Shown one piece after another: positions 1-7,960 of a stretch of 40,895 nt of DNA. This DNA comes from Candidatus Gastranaerophilales bacterium (GTDB lineage: Bacteria > Cyanobacteriota > Vampirovibrionia > Gastranaerophilales > Gastranaerophilaceae). The DNA is taken from the NCBI GenBank assembly GCA_944325655.1, contig CALVAW010000016.1:1-40895 (forward strand). Reading direction: 5' to 3'. The position numbers and the translations under genes are program-made. The first letter of the stretch is position 1. Each line of letters begins with the position of its first letter. The notes beneath the pieces were generated by a model. It was not told the DNA's origin. It saw only the letters and a program-made list of their open reading frames with translations, and made no database searches.

Positions 1-8
1 CACACGCT

Positions 9-2189
9 TTAATACATTTCGCCCATTCCGAAGGTGAAGAAGCCTGATTTTCTGTCGATTCCACAGGTATTTGTGAGCGGAATACCATAATCAAGATTGA
101 TTGGTCCAAGACCCGGTATAAACACTCTTAAACCTACACCTGCAGTTATAGCATAACCCGGTTTATCATATATTTCAGAACCTACAGATTTGTTAAATAA
201 TGTTCCTGCATCTACAAATGCCGCCAATCTTAAATTGTTAAGAAAAGAGTTGGAAGTAAGTCTGTCTATAAACGGTATAGGAACTCTAACTTCAGCACTT
301 CCCATCATATATCCGTCGCCTACACCGACTTCAGAGATGTTAAAGCCCCTTATCGTATATGGTCCGCCAAGAGCAAAACCTGCAAACTCAGGCATGTCTC
401 CATGTATTTTTCCGCCTGCTCTTGCAGTTAAAACTATTGAAGATTTTTTGCCCAAAGGAGCAAATTTTCTTATCATACCATGTAATTTTCCGAATGTTTC
501 CCCTGAAATTCCAAGATTTTCTTCAAACATTGCTCTTGCAAGAACACCTCTTCTGGCATTAACCGCGCTGTCTCTTGTATCATAAGTAAGAGCCGGAGTA
601 ATTTTTATAAAGAATCCTCCGTCAAGTTCCTTTTCACGCAATGCCCAAGGAACCCCATGTTCAGCATATTTTCTTCTGATGGTTCCTTCATCTCCTTCGG
701 ATAAAGAGACGCTTTCAACGCCGAACCCGATTGAACCGGCAAGATTTTTATATGTTATAAATTTTCTTGATATAGTCGCTTCCGCGCCAAATCTTTTTTC
801 TATAGCAAGCGGAACCTGGTAACTTCCGTAATATCTTGCAAATCCTCTTATGGCGAGTGATTGATTTTCTCGTTTGAACATTGGTTCAAGGAAGCTTATT
901 TCGCCCTGTAAATTGGCTTTGTTTATTACAGAGCTGTCATTCATTAGAATACCTGTGCCGGCAAGCAGATTTAAGTTAAGTTTTTGTCCTAAACCTCTAA
1001 AGTTGTTTTCTCCAAATCCTACAGAACCAAAAAATCCGGATGCCGAATCTATACCTACACCCAGAGATATTCTTCCTGTTCTTTGTTCTTCAAGTGCGAT
1101 ATAAACATCATATAATCCGGTGCGCTCATCTTGTTTCAGTTCACGCTGAACATCTTTAAAAGCTTGCGTACCCATTAATCTTAAAATGTCTGAGCGCATT
1201 GTATTTTCATTATATACGCAACCCGGTTGAAGAAAAATATTTCTTTTAACGATAAAATCTTTTGTTTTGCTGTTACCTTCTACAATAATATCGCCTATAA
1301 TTCCTTCATCAATTTCTATGTTAATATATCCGTCAGGATCATCCGAGACTTTTGATACCCTTGCCAATATATAGCCTCTTGAAGAATATAATTCTTGGAT
1401 TTGGTTTATAGCATTATTGAGGCTTAAAATATTTTGCGGTAAGCCTTTATATTCGTTTAAAATCCCCATTATTTCTGATGTAGGTATGCTCTTATTACCT
1501 GTTACATTAAAACCGGCAACGGGGGGATTTTCTTCAAGAATAATTCTCAATCTTACATTATTGTCGTCTATTTTAATCGGTAGTGCCCTGATGTTTTGTG
1601 TAAAAAATCCTGTTCCGTATAGTGCTCTTAAATCATTTGAAATTTCAGAGCGGATATATTGATATCCTTCTTTTGACTTTATTTGGTCTTTAATGTAGCT
1701 TGCATCAAGCAAGTTGTTGCCATATATTTCCACTTCTTTGATATATACCAAATCAGTGTCATTTATGTAGGTTTTTTGCTCTATTTCATCTGTTGTTATA
1801 GGATTTTCTTCTTCAAATGTTTCCTCTTGTATGATTTCATTTTGTTCTGTTTTTTCTTTTTTATTTTTACGTTTAAAATTAAAAAAGCTTCTTTTTTTCT
1901 TAATTTGGTTGTTAACTTTTGCTTCTTCTCCTTGAACAGTTGAATTTGAATACATTTCATCATCTTCGTCTTCAAAAGTTGAAAAAGTTGATTTATCAAG
2001 CGGAACTTCTTCTAATTTGAGTTCTTTTGGAGGTTTGTCGACTTTTGGTTTTTTCTTGAAAGTAGATTTTATATTTTTAATTTTTTTAAACTCTTTTACG
2101 TCAATTCCTTCAGCACAAAAGGCACTTTGTCCCATTAACAAAGATAAAAACATCAGTAGTGATAAAAGTTTTATATGAAATTTTTTCAT
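9..2189 (-). CDS. bamA: BamA/Omp85-family outer membrane assembly protein, 726 aa
   Basis: This is an outer-membrane beta-barrel of the BamA/Omp85 family, which inserts other barrel proteins into the outer membrane. Residues 1-26 form a signal peptide ending in FCA. A charged low-complexity linker rich in Lys and Glu follows to about residue 145. Three POTRA-like repeats come next, beginning near YIKEVEIYGN, PVAGFNVTGN and GDIIVEGNSK. The barrel runs from about residue 370 (GRISLGVGIDS) and contains the YTIRGF lid-loop motif typical of the family. The chain ends in an aromatic residue, as expected for a barrel. Three POTRA domains match cyanobacterial Omp85 rather than the five of proteobacterial BamA. 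The start ATG has a weak GGAA ribosome site. The long basic linker after the signal peptide is unusual. A TamA-like paralogue is possible, but the three-POTRA layout favours the main assembly factor. Confidence 0.9.
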   Translation of the reverse strand: MKKFHIKLLSLLMFLSLLMGQSAFCAEGIDVKEFKKIKNIKSTFKKKPKVDKPPKELKLEEVPLDKSTFSTFEDEDDEMYSNSTVQGEEAKVNNQIKKKRSFFNFKRKNKKEKTEQNEIIQEETFEEENPITTDEIEQKTYINDTDLVYIKEVEIYGNNLLDASYIKDQIKSKEGYQYIRSEISNDLRALYGTGFFTQNIRALPIKIDDNNVRLRIILEENPPVAGFNVTGNKSIPTSEIMGILNEYKGLPQNILSLNNAINQIQELYSSRGYILARVSKVSDDPDGYINIEIDEGIIGDIIVEGNSKTKDFIVKRNIFLQPGCVYNENTMRSDILRLMGTQAFKDVQRELKQDERTGLYDVYIALEEQRTGRISLGVGIDSASGFFGSVGFGENNFRGLGQKLNLNLLAGTGILMNDSSVINKANLQGEISFLEPMFKRENQSLAIRGFARYYGSYQVPLAIEKRFGAEATISRKFITYKNLAGSIGFGVESVSLSEGDEGTIRRKYAEHGVPWALREKELDGGFFIKITPALTYDTRDSAVNARRGVLARAMFEENLGISGETFGKLHGMIRKFAPLGKKSSIVLTARAGGKIHGDMPEFAGFALGGPYTIRGFNISEVGVGDGYMMGSAEVRVPIPFIDRLTSNSFLNNLRLAAFVDAGTLFNKSVGSEIYDKPGYAITAGVGLRVFIPGLGPINLDYGIPLTNTCGIDRKSGFFTFGMGEMY

Positions 2190-2345
2190 CTATTCCAAGT
2201 CAAGTTTAGACAATAATGCTTATGAATAATATTATATATCTAAAATAAACTAAGTCCAAATAAATTAACAAAATCAGTCATTTGCCTGACTTGTGCCATG
2301 TAAATTGTTACAAAATTATTAATTAAGTTTAAAAATCCGATTATT

Positions 2346-2351
2346 TATAAT
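2346..2351 (+). promoter_or_regulatory. -10 box of the sigma region 4-like gene
   Basis: A perfect TATAAT lies 28 nt before the ATG at 2380. An AAGGG ribosome site sits between them at 2363-2367. The -35 region is weak. This is a conventional promoter with a short leader. Confidence 0.5.
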
Positions 2352-2379
2352 AGTATTTTATTAAGGGTCGGTGTATGCA

Positions 2380-3045
2380 ATGAAAAAAATTCAAATAAAC
2401 AATGACCATAGAGTTTTAATTGAGTCTGTCATCAGAGAAAGTCCTAAATTTAAAGGACATGAAGAGTTGATGGATTTGTTTTTTGATGCAATTTATAAAA
2501 AATCTTATTTATTGATTGATGCAATACGTGATATGTCAAGATTAAGAAGGCATTTGATTTTGATTTGCGATTCTTGCATGGAACAGATAATAAAAGAAAA
2601 ACAAAAATTTGATGATTTGCAATTATATAAACAAATTGAACAGAAGGCTAAATTAAAAGAAGAAATTGTGAGCGTTAAAAAAACTCCTCTTGAAGAAAGG
2701 GAAGAGCTTGAGAATGAGTTTGAACGTCATAAAATAAAACAAGATATAGTAAATCTTAAAGAAGAAATACAAAGAAGCGAAAAGTATGATGCGGTTGAAA
2801 TGTTGATTGATCCTTTGGAATTTTGTCCTCAAAAAAGAGTGTCGGAACATACTGTGGATAAATTAATTCAAATAGTTAAAATGATTAGTGAACAATATCC
2901 TAAAAAGCGTTATTATGAAATATTTTCACTTCGTTATCTAAAAAGATACAATCAAATGGAAATTGCTCGTGAAATGAAAATTTCTCAAGTTGAGCTTTCA
3001 AAAAGGTTTGTTGAGTTAATAAAGCTTACTCAGGAAAATATTTAA
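2380..3045 (+). CDS. Sigma-70 region 4-like DNA-binding protein, 221 aa
   Basis: The C-terminal 55 residues read as a sigma-70 region 4 helix-turn-helix: YYEIFSLRYLKRYNQMEIA followed by MKISQVELSKRF. This is the pattern used to contact -35 elements. The first 150 residues are helical and charged, with a coiled-coil-like stretch rich in Glu and Lys (about 70-130). They show no recognisable sigma region 2, so this may be a divergent sigma factor or a transcription regulator that borrowed region 4. I place the start at the ATG at 2380 rather than the in-frame GTG at 2371, because AAGGG at 2363 is better spaced for it. The gene is divergent from the bamA-like gene and its stop directly abuts that of pgeF. 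Confidence 0.6.
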   Translation: MKKIQINNDHRVLIESVIRESPKFKGHEELMDLFFDAIYKKSYLLIDAIRDMSRLRRHLILICDSCMEQIIKEKQKFDDLQLYKQIEQKAKLKEEIVSVKKTPLEEREELENEFERHKIKQDIVNLKEEIQRSEKYDAVEMLIDPLEFCPQKRVSEHTVDKLIQIVKMISEQYPKKRYYEIFSLRYLKRYNQMEIAREMKISQVELSKRFVELIKLTQENI

Positions 3046-3738
3046 TCATTTAAGCTTAATAATCGCACTATGTCTTAATTGAGTTCCGTTTTCTTTTCTG
3101 TACGAAAAGAATTTGTCGTTGTCTTTAACTGTGCAAAATGGACAAATGTCAATTTTTTCAACCCCGATTTCTTTTAGCTGCATTTCATTTATTTTTTTTA
3201 AATCAGCATAATTATTTTTAAAAAGATTTTTTGAATTAGAAACGGTTTTATTTAGTGCTTCAATTGCTTCATTTGATGTTTCGAAATATTCAAAAGAAAT
3301 ACAAGGACCAATAAGAGCAATTATATTTTTTGGTTTTGAATTATATAATTTTTGCATTTTTAAGACTGTTTTTGCTGCAATTTTTTTTGCCGTTCCTCTC
3401 CAGCCTGCATGTGCAATTGCTGCTATGTTTAAATCATTGTCATATAGGATTATGGGAGTGCAATCGGCAAAATTAAGATAAATTGCTATATTTTTATCTT
3501 CTAAAATTAATGCATCGGTGTTTTTGTATTCTTTTTGTGTTTCTTTTGCAACTTCGATATTGTCGCCATGGGTTTGATTGGGGGAGATTAAATTCTCCGG
3601 TTTTATTTTCAAATATTTACAAATTAATTCTTTATTATCTTTTACTGTTAAATTTCTTGTTGTAAAAAAATGTTCCAGATTATTTAAAAAATCCGAACAA
3701 TATACATCTTTTCCTTCAATTTGTTTGACATAAAACAT
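3046..3738 (-). CDS. pgeF: PgeF/YfiH family multicopper-laccase-fold protein, 230 aa
   Basis: This belongs to the YfiH/PgeF family (purine nucleoside phosphorylase LACC1-like fold; in E. coli it edits peptidoglycan precursors). Family signatures are intact: NQTHGDN, the HAGWRGTA block with the metal-binding His, IGPCISFEYFE with the conserved Cys, and the C-terminal CPFCTVKD plus FFSYRKENGTQLRHSAI. The length is slightly below the usual 240-250 aa. The start codon lacks a Shine-Dalgarno site and sits 6 nt after an extended -10 box, so the mRNA is probably leaderless. The gene shares a promoter region with the divergent TSCPD gene. Whether it acts in nucleoside metabolism or peptidoglycan editing cannot be told from sequence. 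Confidence 0.9.
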   Translation of the reverse strand: MFYVKQIEGKDVYCSDFLNNLEHFFTTRNLTVKDNKELICKYLKIKPENLISPNQTHGDNIEVAKETQKEYKNTDALILEDKNIAIYLNFADCTPIILYDNDLNIAAIAHAGWRGTAKKIAAKTVLKMQKLYNSKPKNIIALIGPCISFEYFETSNEAIEALNKTVSNSKNLFKNNYADLKKINEMQLKEIGVEKIDICPFCTVKDNDKFFSYRKENGTQLRHSAIIKLK

Positions 3739-3754
3739 AAAAAAATTATATCAT
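3725..3754 (+). promoter_or_regulatory. Promoter of the TSCPD gene
   Basis: A perfect TTGACA (3725-3730) is followed after 18 nt by TATCAT (3749-3754, five of six matches). The -35 lies inside the first codons of the divergent pgeF gene, and the -10 overlaps the pgeF -10. The two promoters should therefore compete for polymerase. Confidence 0.55.
3745..3753 (-). promoter_or_regulatory. Extended -10 promoter for leaderless pgeF
   Basis: On the minus strand the sequence reads TG-A-TATAAT, a perfect extended -10. It is followed by six T residues and then the pgeF ATG. Transcription would start at or within a base or two of the start codon. The box overlaps the -10 of the divergent TSCPD gene. 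Confidence 0.6.
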
Positions 3755-3776
3755 ATTAAAAAAGAGGATTTATTTT

Positions 3777-4052
3777 ATGAAGGAAAATATTAACTATAAA
3801 ACATCAGGCACTTGTTGCAGGCAAATTAATTTGGAAGTCGAAGATGATATAATTAAAGATGTTGAATTTATTGGTGGTTGTGACGGTAATCACAAGGGCA
3901 TAAGAAATCTTGTAATAGGCATGAATATTAATGATGTAAGTGCAAAATTAAGGGGAATTACTTGCGGAGCAAGACCTACAAGTTGTCCTGATCAGCTTGC
4001 GGTGTGTCTTTTAGAGTATATAGAAGCTCGAAAATCTAAAGTATCCGTTTAA
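3777..4052 (+). CDS. TSCPD-domain protein (TIGR03905-like), 91 aa
   Basis: This small protein matches the TIGR03905 group. The family resembles the TSCPD domain found at the C-terminus of some ribonucleotide reductases. Visible motifs are GTCCRQI near the N-terminus, the GGCDGNHKGI block, and ITCGARPTSCPDQLA near the C-terminus, which carries the TSCPD signature. The many conserved cysteines suggest metal or redox binding, but the function is unknown. The ribosome site is AGAGG, 9 nt before the ATG. The gene is transcribed away from pgeF by an overlapping promoter. Confidence 0.8.
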   Translation: MKENINYKTSGTCCRQINLEVEDDIIKDVEFIGGCDGNHKGIRNLVIGMNINDVSAKLRGITCGARPTSCPDQLAVCLLEYIEARKSKVSV

Positions 4053-4072
4053 TGTAAAATTAAGTGTATTTC

Positions 4073-4110
4073 TTGCCTTTAATCTGTTTTTGTTATAGCA
4101 TAAGCTTATG
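4073..4110 (+). promoter_or_regulatory. Leaderless promoter and palindrome at the NrtR-like gene
   Basis: TTGCCT (4073-4078) is followed after 15 nt by TATAGC (4094-4099), preceded by the extended -10 dinucleotide TG at 4091. The ATG comes 8 nt after the -10 and there is no ribosome site. A perfect 12-nt palindrome, CATAAGCTTATG (4099-4110), ends in the start codon and could be an operator for the encoded regulator. That last point is inference. Confidence 0.45.
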
Positions 4111-4794
4111 AGAACATTTGCAGAAACAAAAACGCATGAAGTTACAGTCGATGTTGTAATTTTAACAATTCATAACAACAAGCTAAAAGTCCTTCTCGTC
4201 AAACGTGAAAATGAACCTTTTAGAGGCAAATGGGCTATTCCGGGCGGATTTATCAGGTTATCTGAAAATATTGATGATGCTGCTCTTCGTGTTTTGAAAG
4301 AGAAAACAACAGTCCAAAATATTTATCTTGAACAGTTGTATACTTTTGGAGACCCCTTGCGCTATCCGAATGCTCGTGTCATTACATGTGCTTATTTTGC
4401 ACTTTTGAGAGCGGAAGATATTAAATTAGATATTAAAAATACCGAAGGAGTAGCTGATATTCAATGGCATGAAGTTGAGAAGTTGCCTCCTTTAGCATTT
4501 GACCATAAAGAAATTATTGAATATTCTTTAAAAAGAACACGTGAAAGATTAGAGCTTTGTCCTATTGCTTTTCAGTTGTTGCCTAAAAAATTTACACTTA
4601 CGGAATTGCAAAAGTCGTATGAATTAATTTTGAAAAAAACATTAGATAAGCGTAATTTTAGGAAAAAAATGCTTTCATCGAATATTTTGGTTGAAACAAA
4701 TGAATATACGAAATCTGTTTCAAAACGACCGGCGGCTTTGTATTCTTTTGATAATATTACTTTGAATTCAAAAAGAGGGCATTTCTTCTCGTAA
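4108..4794 (+). CDS. NrtR-like transcription regulator with degenerate Nudix domain, 228 aa
   Basis: The protein has an N-terminal Nudix fold (about 10-145) and a C-terminal winged-helix region (about 155-225). The latter contains LPKKFTLTELQKSYELIL and a segment with KRNFRKKML, the layout of NrtR regulators. NrtR proteins sense ADP-ribose derivatives and control NAD or sugar metabolism genes. The Nudix box begins at G47 and keeps E53, R61 and E65. However, V62 and K66 replace two of the metal-binding glutamates, and T68 replaces the usual Gly. It is therefore probably a ligand sensor rather than a hydrolase. No NAD gene lies next to it, so its regulon is unknown. The gene appears to be leaderless. 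Confidence 0.8.
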   Translation: MRTFAETKTHEVTVDVVILTIHNNKLKVLLVKRENEPFRGKWAIPGGFIRLSENIDDAALRVLKEKTTVQNIYLEQLYTFGDPLRYPNARVITCAYFALLRAEDIKLDIKNTEGVADIQWHEVEKLPPLAFDHKEIIEYSLKRTRERLELCPIAFQLLPKKFTLTELQKSYELILKKTLDKRNFRKKMLSSNILVETNEYTKSVSKRPAALYSFDNITLNSKRGHFFS

Positions 4795-4800
4795 AATGTT

Positions 4801-4839
4801 AAATATTTTTAAATTTCTGCCGCAAATTTTAAAATATGT
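4801..4839. repeat. AT-rich inverted repeat after the NrtR-like gene
   Basis: Arms 4803-4816 and 4824-4837 pair at 13 of 14 positions around a GC-containing 7-nt loop (ctgccgc). It begins 6 nt after the stop codon and may form a weak terminator. It also overlaps a possible -10 (TATGTT, 4835-4840) for the next gene. Confidence 0.45.
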
Positions 4840-4851
4840 TAGTTTTTAGGT

Positions 4852-5076
4852 ATGAAGACTTTTTTTCAAGATGAATTTATGAACAGAAAGCTGCTTTCAA
4901 GGCTTGTTAGAGAAATAAGAAAAGAGCAACTGAATAAAACAATAAATGAAATTGATTATTTAAACGAATTGCAAACGCATGTTTTATACGGTTCCGGTTT
5001 TGAAAAACAGCAAAGTTCCCAATTGGAATTTATTAAAAAAATAAATAATGCAAAACGACAAAATTTACAGGCATAA
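4852..5076 (+). CDS. Small hypothetical protein, 74 aa
   Basis: This is a basic, helical protein with no recognised domain. Residues 12-35 (RKLLSRLVREIRKEQLNKTIN) look amphipathic. The gene overlaps the DUF2344 gene by 29 nt, so the two are probably translated together and belong to the RNase E operon. It occupies the place where other bacteria often have the radical SAM partner of DUF2344, but it shows no resemblance to a radical SAM protein. The AGG just before the ATG is too close to be a good ribosome site. Confidence 0.6.
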   Translation: MKTFFQDEFMNRKLLSRLVREIRKEQLNKTINEIDYLNELQTHVLYGSGFEKQQSSQLEFIKKINNAKRQNLQA

Positions 5077-5728
5077 ATTAAAAATTACAAAAAAAAATGA
5101 ATTAAGGTTCATCTCCCATCTTGATTGGCAGGGATTAATTTTAAAGATTTTCAGGCGTTTAGATTTGAAGCTTGTGCTTTCTGAAGGATTTAGTAAAATG
5201 CCCAAGGTTTCATATTCTCCCGCATTGCCGATTTTTATTGAATCTGAATGTGAAATAGTTAATTTTCAGACACATGAACCCCTGAAAGATAATTTTTGCG
5301 ACGAATTTGAAAAATGTTCTCCTAACGGGATAAAGATTGTATATTTGAAAGAGCAGGATGAAAATGAACCTAAATCTTTAGAAAATTATATACAATGGGC
5401 TAAGTATGAAGCAAAAATTAATTTTGAAAAAAATCATGTTTACAATTTAGATAAAATAAGATATATTATAGAAAAGTGTTTATCTTCTGATGAATTGTTA
5501 ATCAAGAAGAAAACTAAAAAAGGTATAGAAAAAATTGTAAATTATCGAAATTCCCTAAAATCAATTGAGATTAAGGATGATTGTCTTGTTTTTATATTAA
5601 AAACGGGGCAGAATGAACAAATTCCGTCTTTACGTGCAGACGAATTTCTTAAAAGTTTATTTAAAGATGATTTATCTTTTAGAATAAGAAGGGTTGATTT
5701 TTTCGATACTGACTTGAGAGTTATATAA
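5048..5728 (+). CDS. TIGR03936/DUF2344 radical SAM-linked protein, 226 aa
   Basis: The N-terminal half carries the family signature: LRFISHLDWQGLILKIFRRL, then LVLSEGFSKMPKVSYSPALP, then FIESECEIV. In many bacteria this domain is fused to, or encoded beside, a radical SAM protein and lies just upstream of RNase E/G, as it does here. Its biochemical role is not established. The C-terminal half is divergent and lysine-rich. The gene overlaps the preceding 74-aa ORF and ends 17 nt before rne. No radical SAM gene is present on either side. Confidence 0.85.
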   Translation: MQNDKIYRHKLKITKKNELRFISHLDWQGLILKIFRRLDLKLVLSEGFSKMPKVSYSPALPIFIESECEIVNFQTHEPLKDNFCDEFEKCSPNGIKIVYLKEQDENEPKSLENYIQWAKYEAKINFEKNHVYNLDKIRYIIEKCLSSDELLIKKKTKKGIEKIVNYRNSLKSIEIKDDCLVFILKTGQNEQIPSLRADEFLKSLFKDDLSFRIRRVDFFDTDLRVI

Positions 5729-5745
5729 GTTTAAAGGATTTAAAA

Positions 5746-7533
5746 ATGACAAAAAAAATTATTATTTCGGAAAAAGATAATATTGCTGCTTTAATGGAAG
5801 ATAATAAAGTATCTGAATTTTTTGTTTCTAAAGGCGATGTTTTATTGGGTGATGTATATTTATCACGTGTTGATAATATTTTGCCTTCAATAGAAGCTGC
5901 ATTTGTAGATGTTGGAATGAGTGATAAAATGGGTTTCATTCATACCGATGATATTATGGGAAAAGGGACTTTAAAAGAAAAAGTAAAACCTAATCAAAAG
6001 TTAATTGTTCAAGTAGTAAAAGAACCTACAGGGCATAAAGGTCCAAGGGTTACAACCGCTTTATCTTTGCCGGGAAGATTTTTAGTGCTTTTGCCTGATG
6101 AAAAGGGTGTAAATGTATCTAAAAAAATTACTTCGCAAAAAGAAAGAGCCAGATTAAAGTCTATTGTCAGTCTTTTAAAACCTGTCGGAGTGGGGGTTAT
6201 AGTTAGAACTGAAGCAGAAGGACAGACTGATGCAGAAATTCAAGAAGATTTAGAGATTTTGCTTGAAAAATGGAATTCTATCGTAAATGCTGCAGACAGC
6301 GCAACTCCTCCTACTTTGTTATATAGAGATCAAGATTTGTTGTATAGGGTCATAAGAGAAGCTTGTGATTCAAATGTTGATGAGATTATTGTAGACACTG
6401 CTTTTGCGCTTCACAGAACAACTCAATTATTGCAACATTGGAATATGCAAGTTAAAGTTGTAATGCATAAGGGAAATGAACCTTTACTTGTCGCAACCGG
6501 AGTTAACAAGGAAATAATTAATTCTCTAAATACAAAAGTTAATTTGCCTTTGGGCGGATATTTGTTTATTCAACAAACAGAGGCATTAACCGTTGTGGAT
6601 GTTAATTCAGGCAAGTTTACAAGTTCTTCAAATCAGGCTGAGACAATATTGAAAACAAATATACAAGCGGCAGATGAAATTGCTCGTCAGCTAAAATTAA
6701 GAAATATTGGCGGTATGGTTGTCATAGATTTCATAGATATGGCAAGCAGAATGGATAAATTAGCGTTATTAGAGCATTTCGAGCTTGTTTTGGAAAAAGA
6801 TAAGGCAAAACCGCAAATCGGGCAATTATCGGATTTAGGACTTGTTGAGTTGACAAGACACAGACAAGGACAGAGTTTATCTGAAATATTTACAAAGAAA
6901 TGTGACAAATGTCAGGGGCAAGGTTTTATTATTGATGAATTAAAATTTGCAACACCTACTTCGGTTGGTGAAAACAGAGCAAAAATGAATAAAATAAAAG
7001 GTCCGTTCGGTTCAAATTTCAGCTCAAATAATGAGAATATTCCTAATCAAAAAAATCATAAATTTGATAAAAATCAAAGACGCGATAAGAATAAAAATCG
7101 TCAAAATAAAGAACAGTTGCAACAGAATTTATTTGATAATTCCGAAAATCAACAAAATTTGTCAAAAATTGAAGTAAGCGAAATGATTGACGATTTAATA
7201 AAAGACGTTGTTATCGATGGTGCAAAAGATGCAATAGAGGAAAGAAACGCTTTTAATTCAGAAGATAATACGGAAAGTTCTGAAATGAAAACTGCAGTCG
7301 CACAAGCAGTTGTAGAAATAACCGAAGAAAAGCAGGATGAAAAAGCTGTTTCAAAAATTGATTCTCAAGGTGAAAAAACAGAAAATAAAGATGAAAAGCC
7401 CGAGTCTAAAAAACTTTCACGAAAAGCAAAGAAAACAAGAAAGAAAGAAACAGAACCGGAAAATAGTGCTGCTATTGAAGAAAAACCAAAAAAAAGAACA
7501 AGGAGAACTAAAAGTGCTAAAACGTCTTCATAA
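5746..7533 (+). CDS. rne: Ribonuclease E/G, 595 aa
   Basis: This endoribonuclease cleaves single-stranded AU-rich RNA and matures rRNA. An S1 RNA-binding domain (about 34-110, including AAFVDVGMSDKMGFIH) leads into the DNase I-like catalytic domain. The Mg-binding aspartates correspond to D285 in TVVDVNSG and D328 in MVVIDFID. The Zn-link CxxC is C386-C389 (CDKCQGQGF). A disordered Lys/Glu/Asn-rich tail begins near residue 420. The compact size and N-terminal sequence resemble cyanobacterial RNase E. The tail ends in a basic stretch (KKRTRRTKSAK) where cyanobacterial enzymes carry an arginine-rich nonapeptide that binds PNPase. The ribosome site is AAAGGA. The 3' end overlaps the next gene by 20 nt. 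Confidence 0.95.
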   Translation: MTKKIIISEKDNIAALMEDNKVSEFFVSKGDVLLGDVYLSRVDNILPSIEAAFVDVGMSDKMGFIHTDDIMGKGTLKEKVKPNQKLIVQVVKEPTGHKGPRVTTALSLPGRFLVLLPDEKGVNVSKKITSQKERARLKSIVSLLKPVGVGVIVRTEAEGQTDAEIQEDLEILLEKWNSIVNAADSATPPTLLYRDQDLLYRVIREACDSNVDEIIVDTAFALHRTTQLLQHWNMQVKVVMHKGNEPLLVATGVNKEIINSLNTKVNLPLGGYLFIQQTEALTVVDVNSGKFTSSSNQAETILKTNIQAADEIARQLKLRNIGGMVVIDFIDMASRMDKLALLEHFELVLEKDKAKPQIGQLSDLGLVELTRHRQGQSLSEIFTKKCDKCQGQGFIIDELKFATPTSVGENRAKMNKIKGPFGSNFSSNNENIPNQKNHKFDKNQRRDKNKNRQNKEQLQQNLFDNSENQQNLSKIEVSEMIDDLIKDVVIDGAKDAIEERNAFNSEDNTESSEMKTAVAQAVVEITEEKQDEKAVSKIDSQGEKTENKDEKPESKKLSRKAKKTRKKETEPENSAAIEEKPKKRTRRTKSAKTSS

Positions 7534-7939
7534 AATTTTTTTAACAATTATTTTGTTTAATTGTTTGTTTTTTGTGCCTTTTGCAGCTCAATGCGAACCT
7601 TTGAGTGATAATGCAAATAATTCATCTCAAATGGATTTAGTAGTTAACGAAGTCAGTGTTAAGGATTTGGATATAGATCCGATTAATACCGAAAAAGTTA
7701 AAAAATCTGTTGTTCCGGATACAAAAAAAGAGAGCAAAAAAGTTATAGGACTTTTTTTAAAGACAATGATAGCCGTTCTTTTTAGTGCTGTTATAGTTTA
7801 TTTAATATTGTTATTTGTTAAAAAGTTTTATGGCACTGCTTTTTATAAAAATGAGTATGAAGAATTTGAAGGTTTGGATTTGTCCACTCCCACAAATAAG
7901 ACAGATGCGCTAAAATCTTTTTTAAACAGAACAAAATAA
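7514..7939 (+). CDS. Secreted/membrane protein with single C-terminal-half TM, 141 aa
   Basis: I place the start at GTG 7514, because AGGAG at 7501-7505 is ideally spaced and the reading frame upstream lies inside rne. Residues 1-28 form a signal peptide ending near AAQC. A polar segment of about 50 residues follows. A single membrane helix (about 84-105, FLKTMIAVLFSAVIVYLILLF) leads to a 35-residue tail. The layout (short extracytoplasmic part, one helix, cytoplasmic tail) is like FliO, but I cannot identify it by sequence. It is cotranscribed with rne and its ribosome site lies inside rne. Confidence 0.7.
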   Translation: MLKRLHKIFLTIILFNCLFFVPFAAQCEPLSDNANNSSQMDLVVNEVSVKDLDIDPINTEKVKKSVVPDTKKESKKVIGLFLKTMIAVLFSAVIVYLILLFVKKFYGTAFYKNEYEEFEGLDLSTPTNKTDALKSFLNRTK

Positions 7940-7960
7940 AAAAACCGCAAATTGCCGTTA

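Noticed and set aside
2278-2295. Operator dyad AGTCA-TTTGCC-TGACT between bamA and the sigma-like gene
   Set aside because: Arms of only 5 bp are expected by chance in this much intergenic sequence.
2371-2379. GTG start for the sigma region 4-like gene
   Set aside because: AAGGG is only 3 nt from this GTG but 12 nt from the ATG at 2380, which is the more plausible start.
7337-7513. Upstream extension of the 141-aa membrane protein
   Set aside because: This part of the frame lies inside rne; the GTG at 7514 has an AGGAG site and begins a clear signal peptide.
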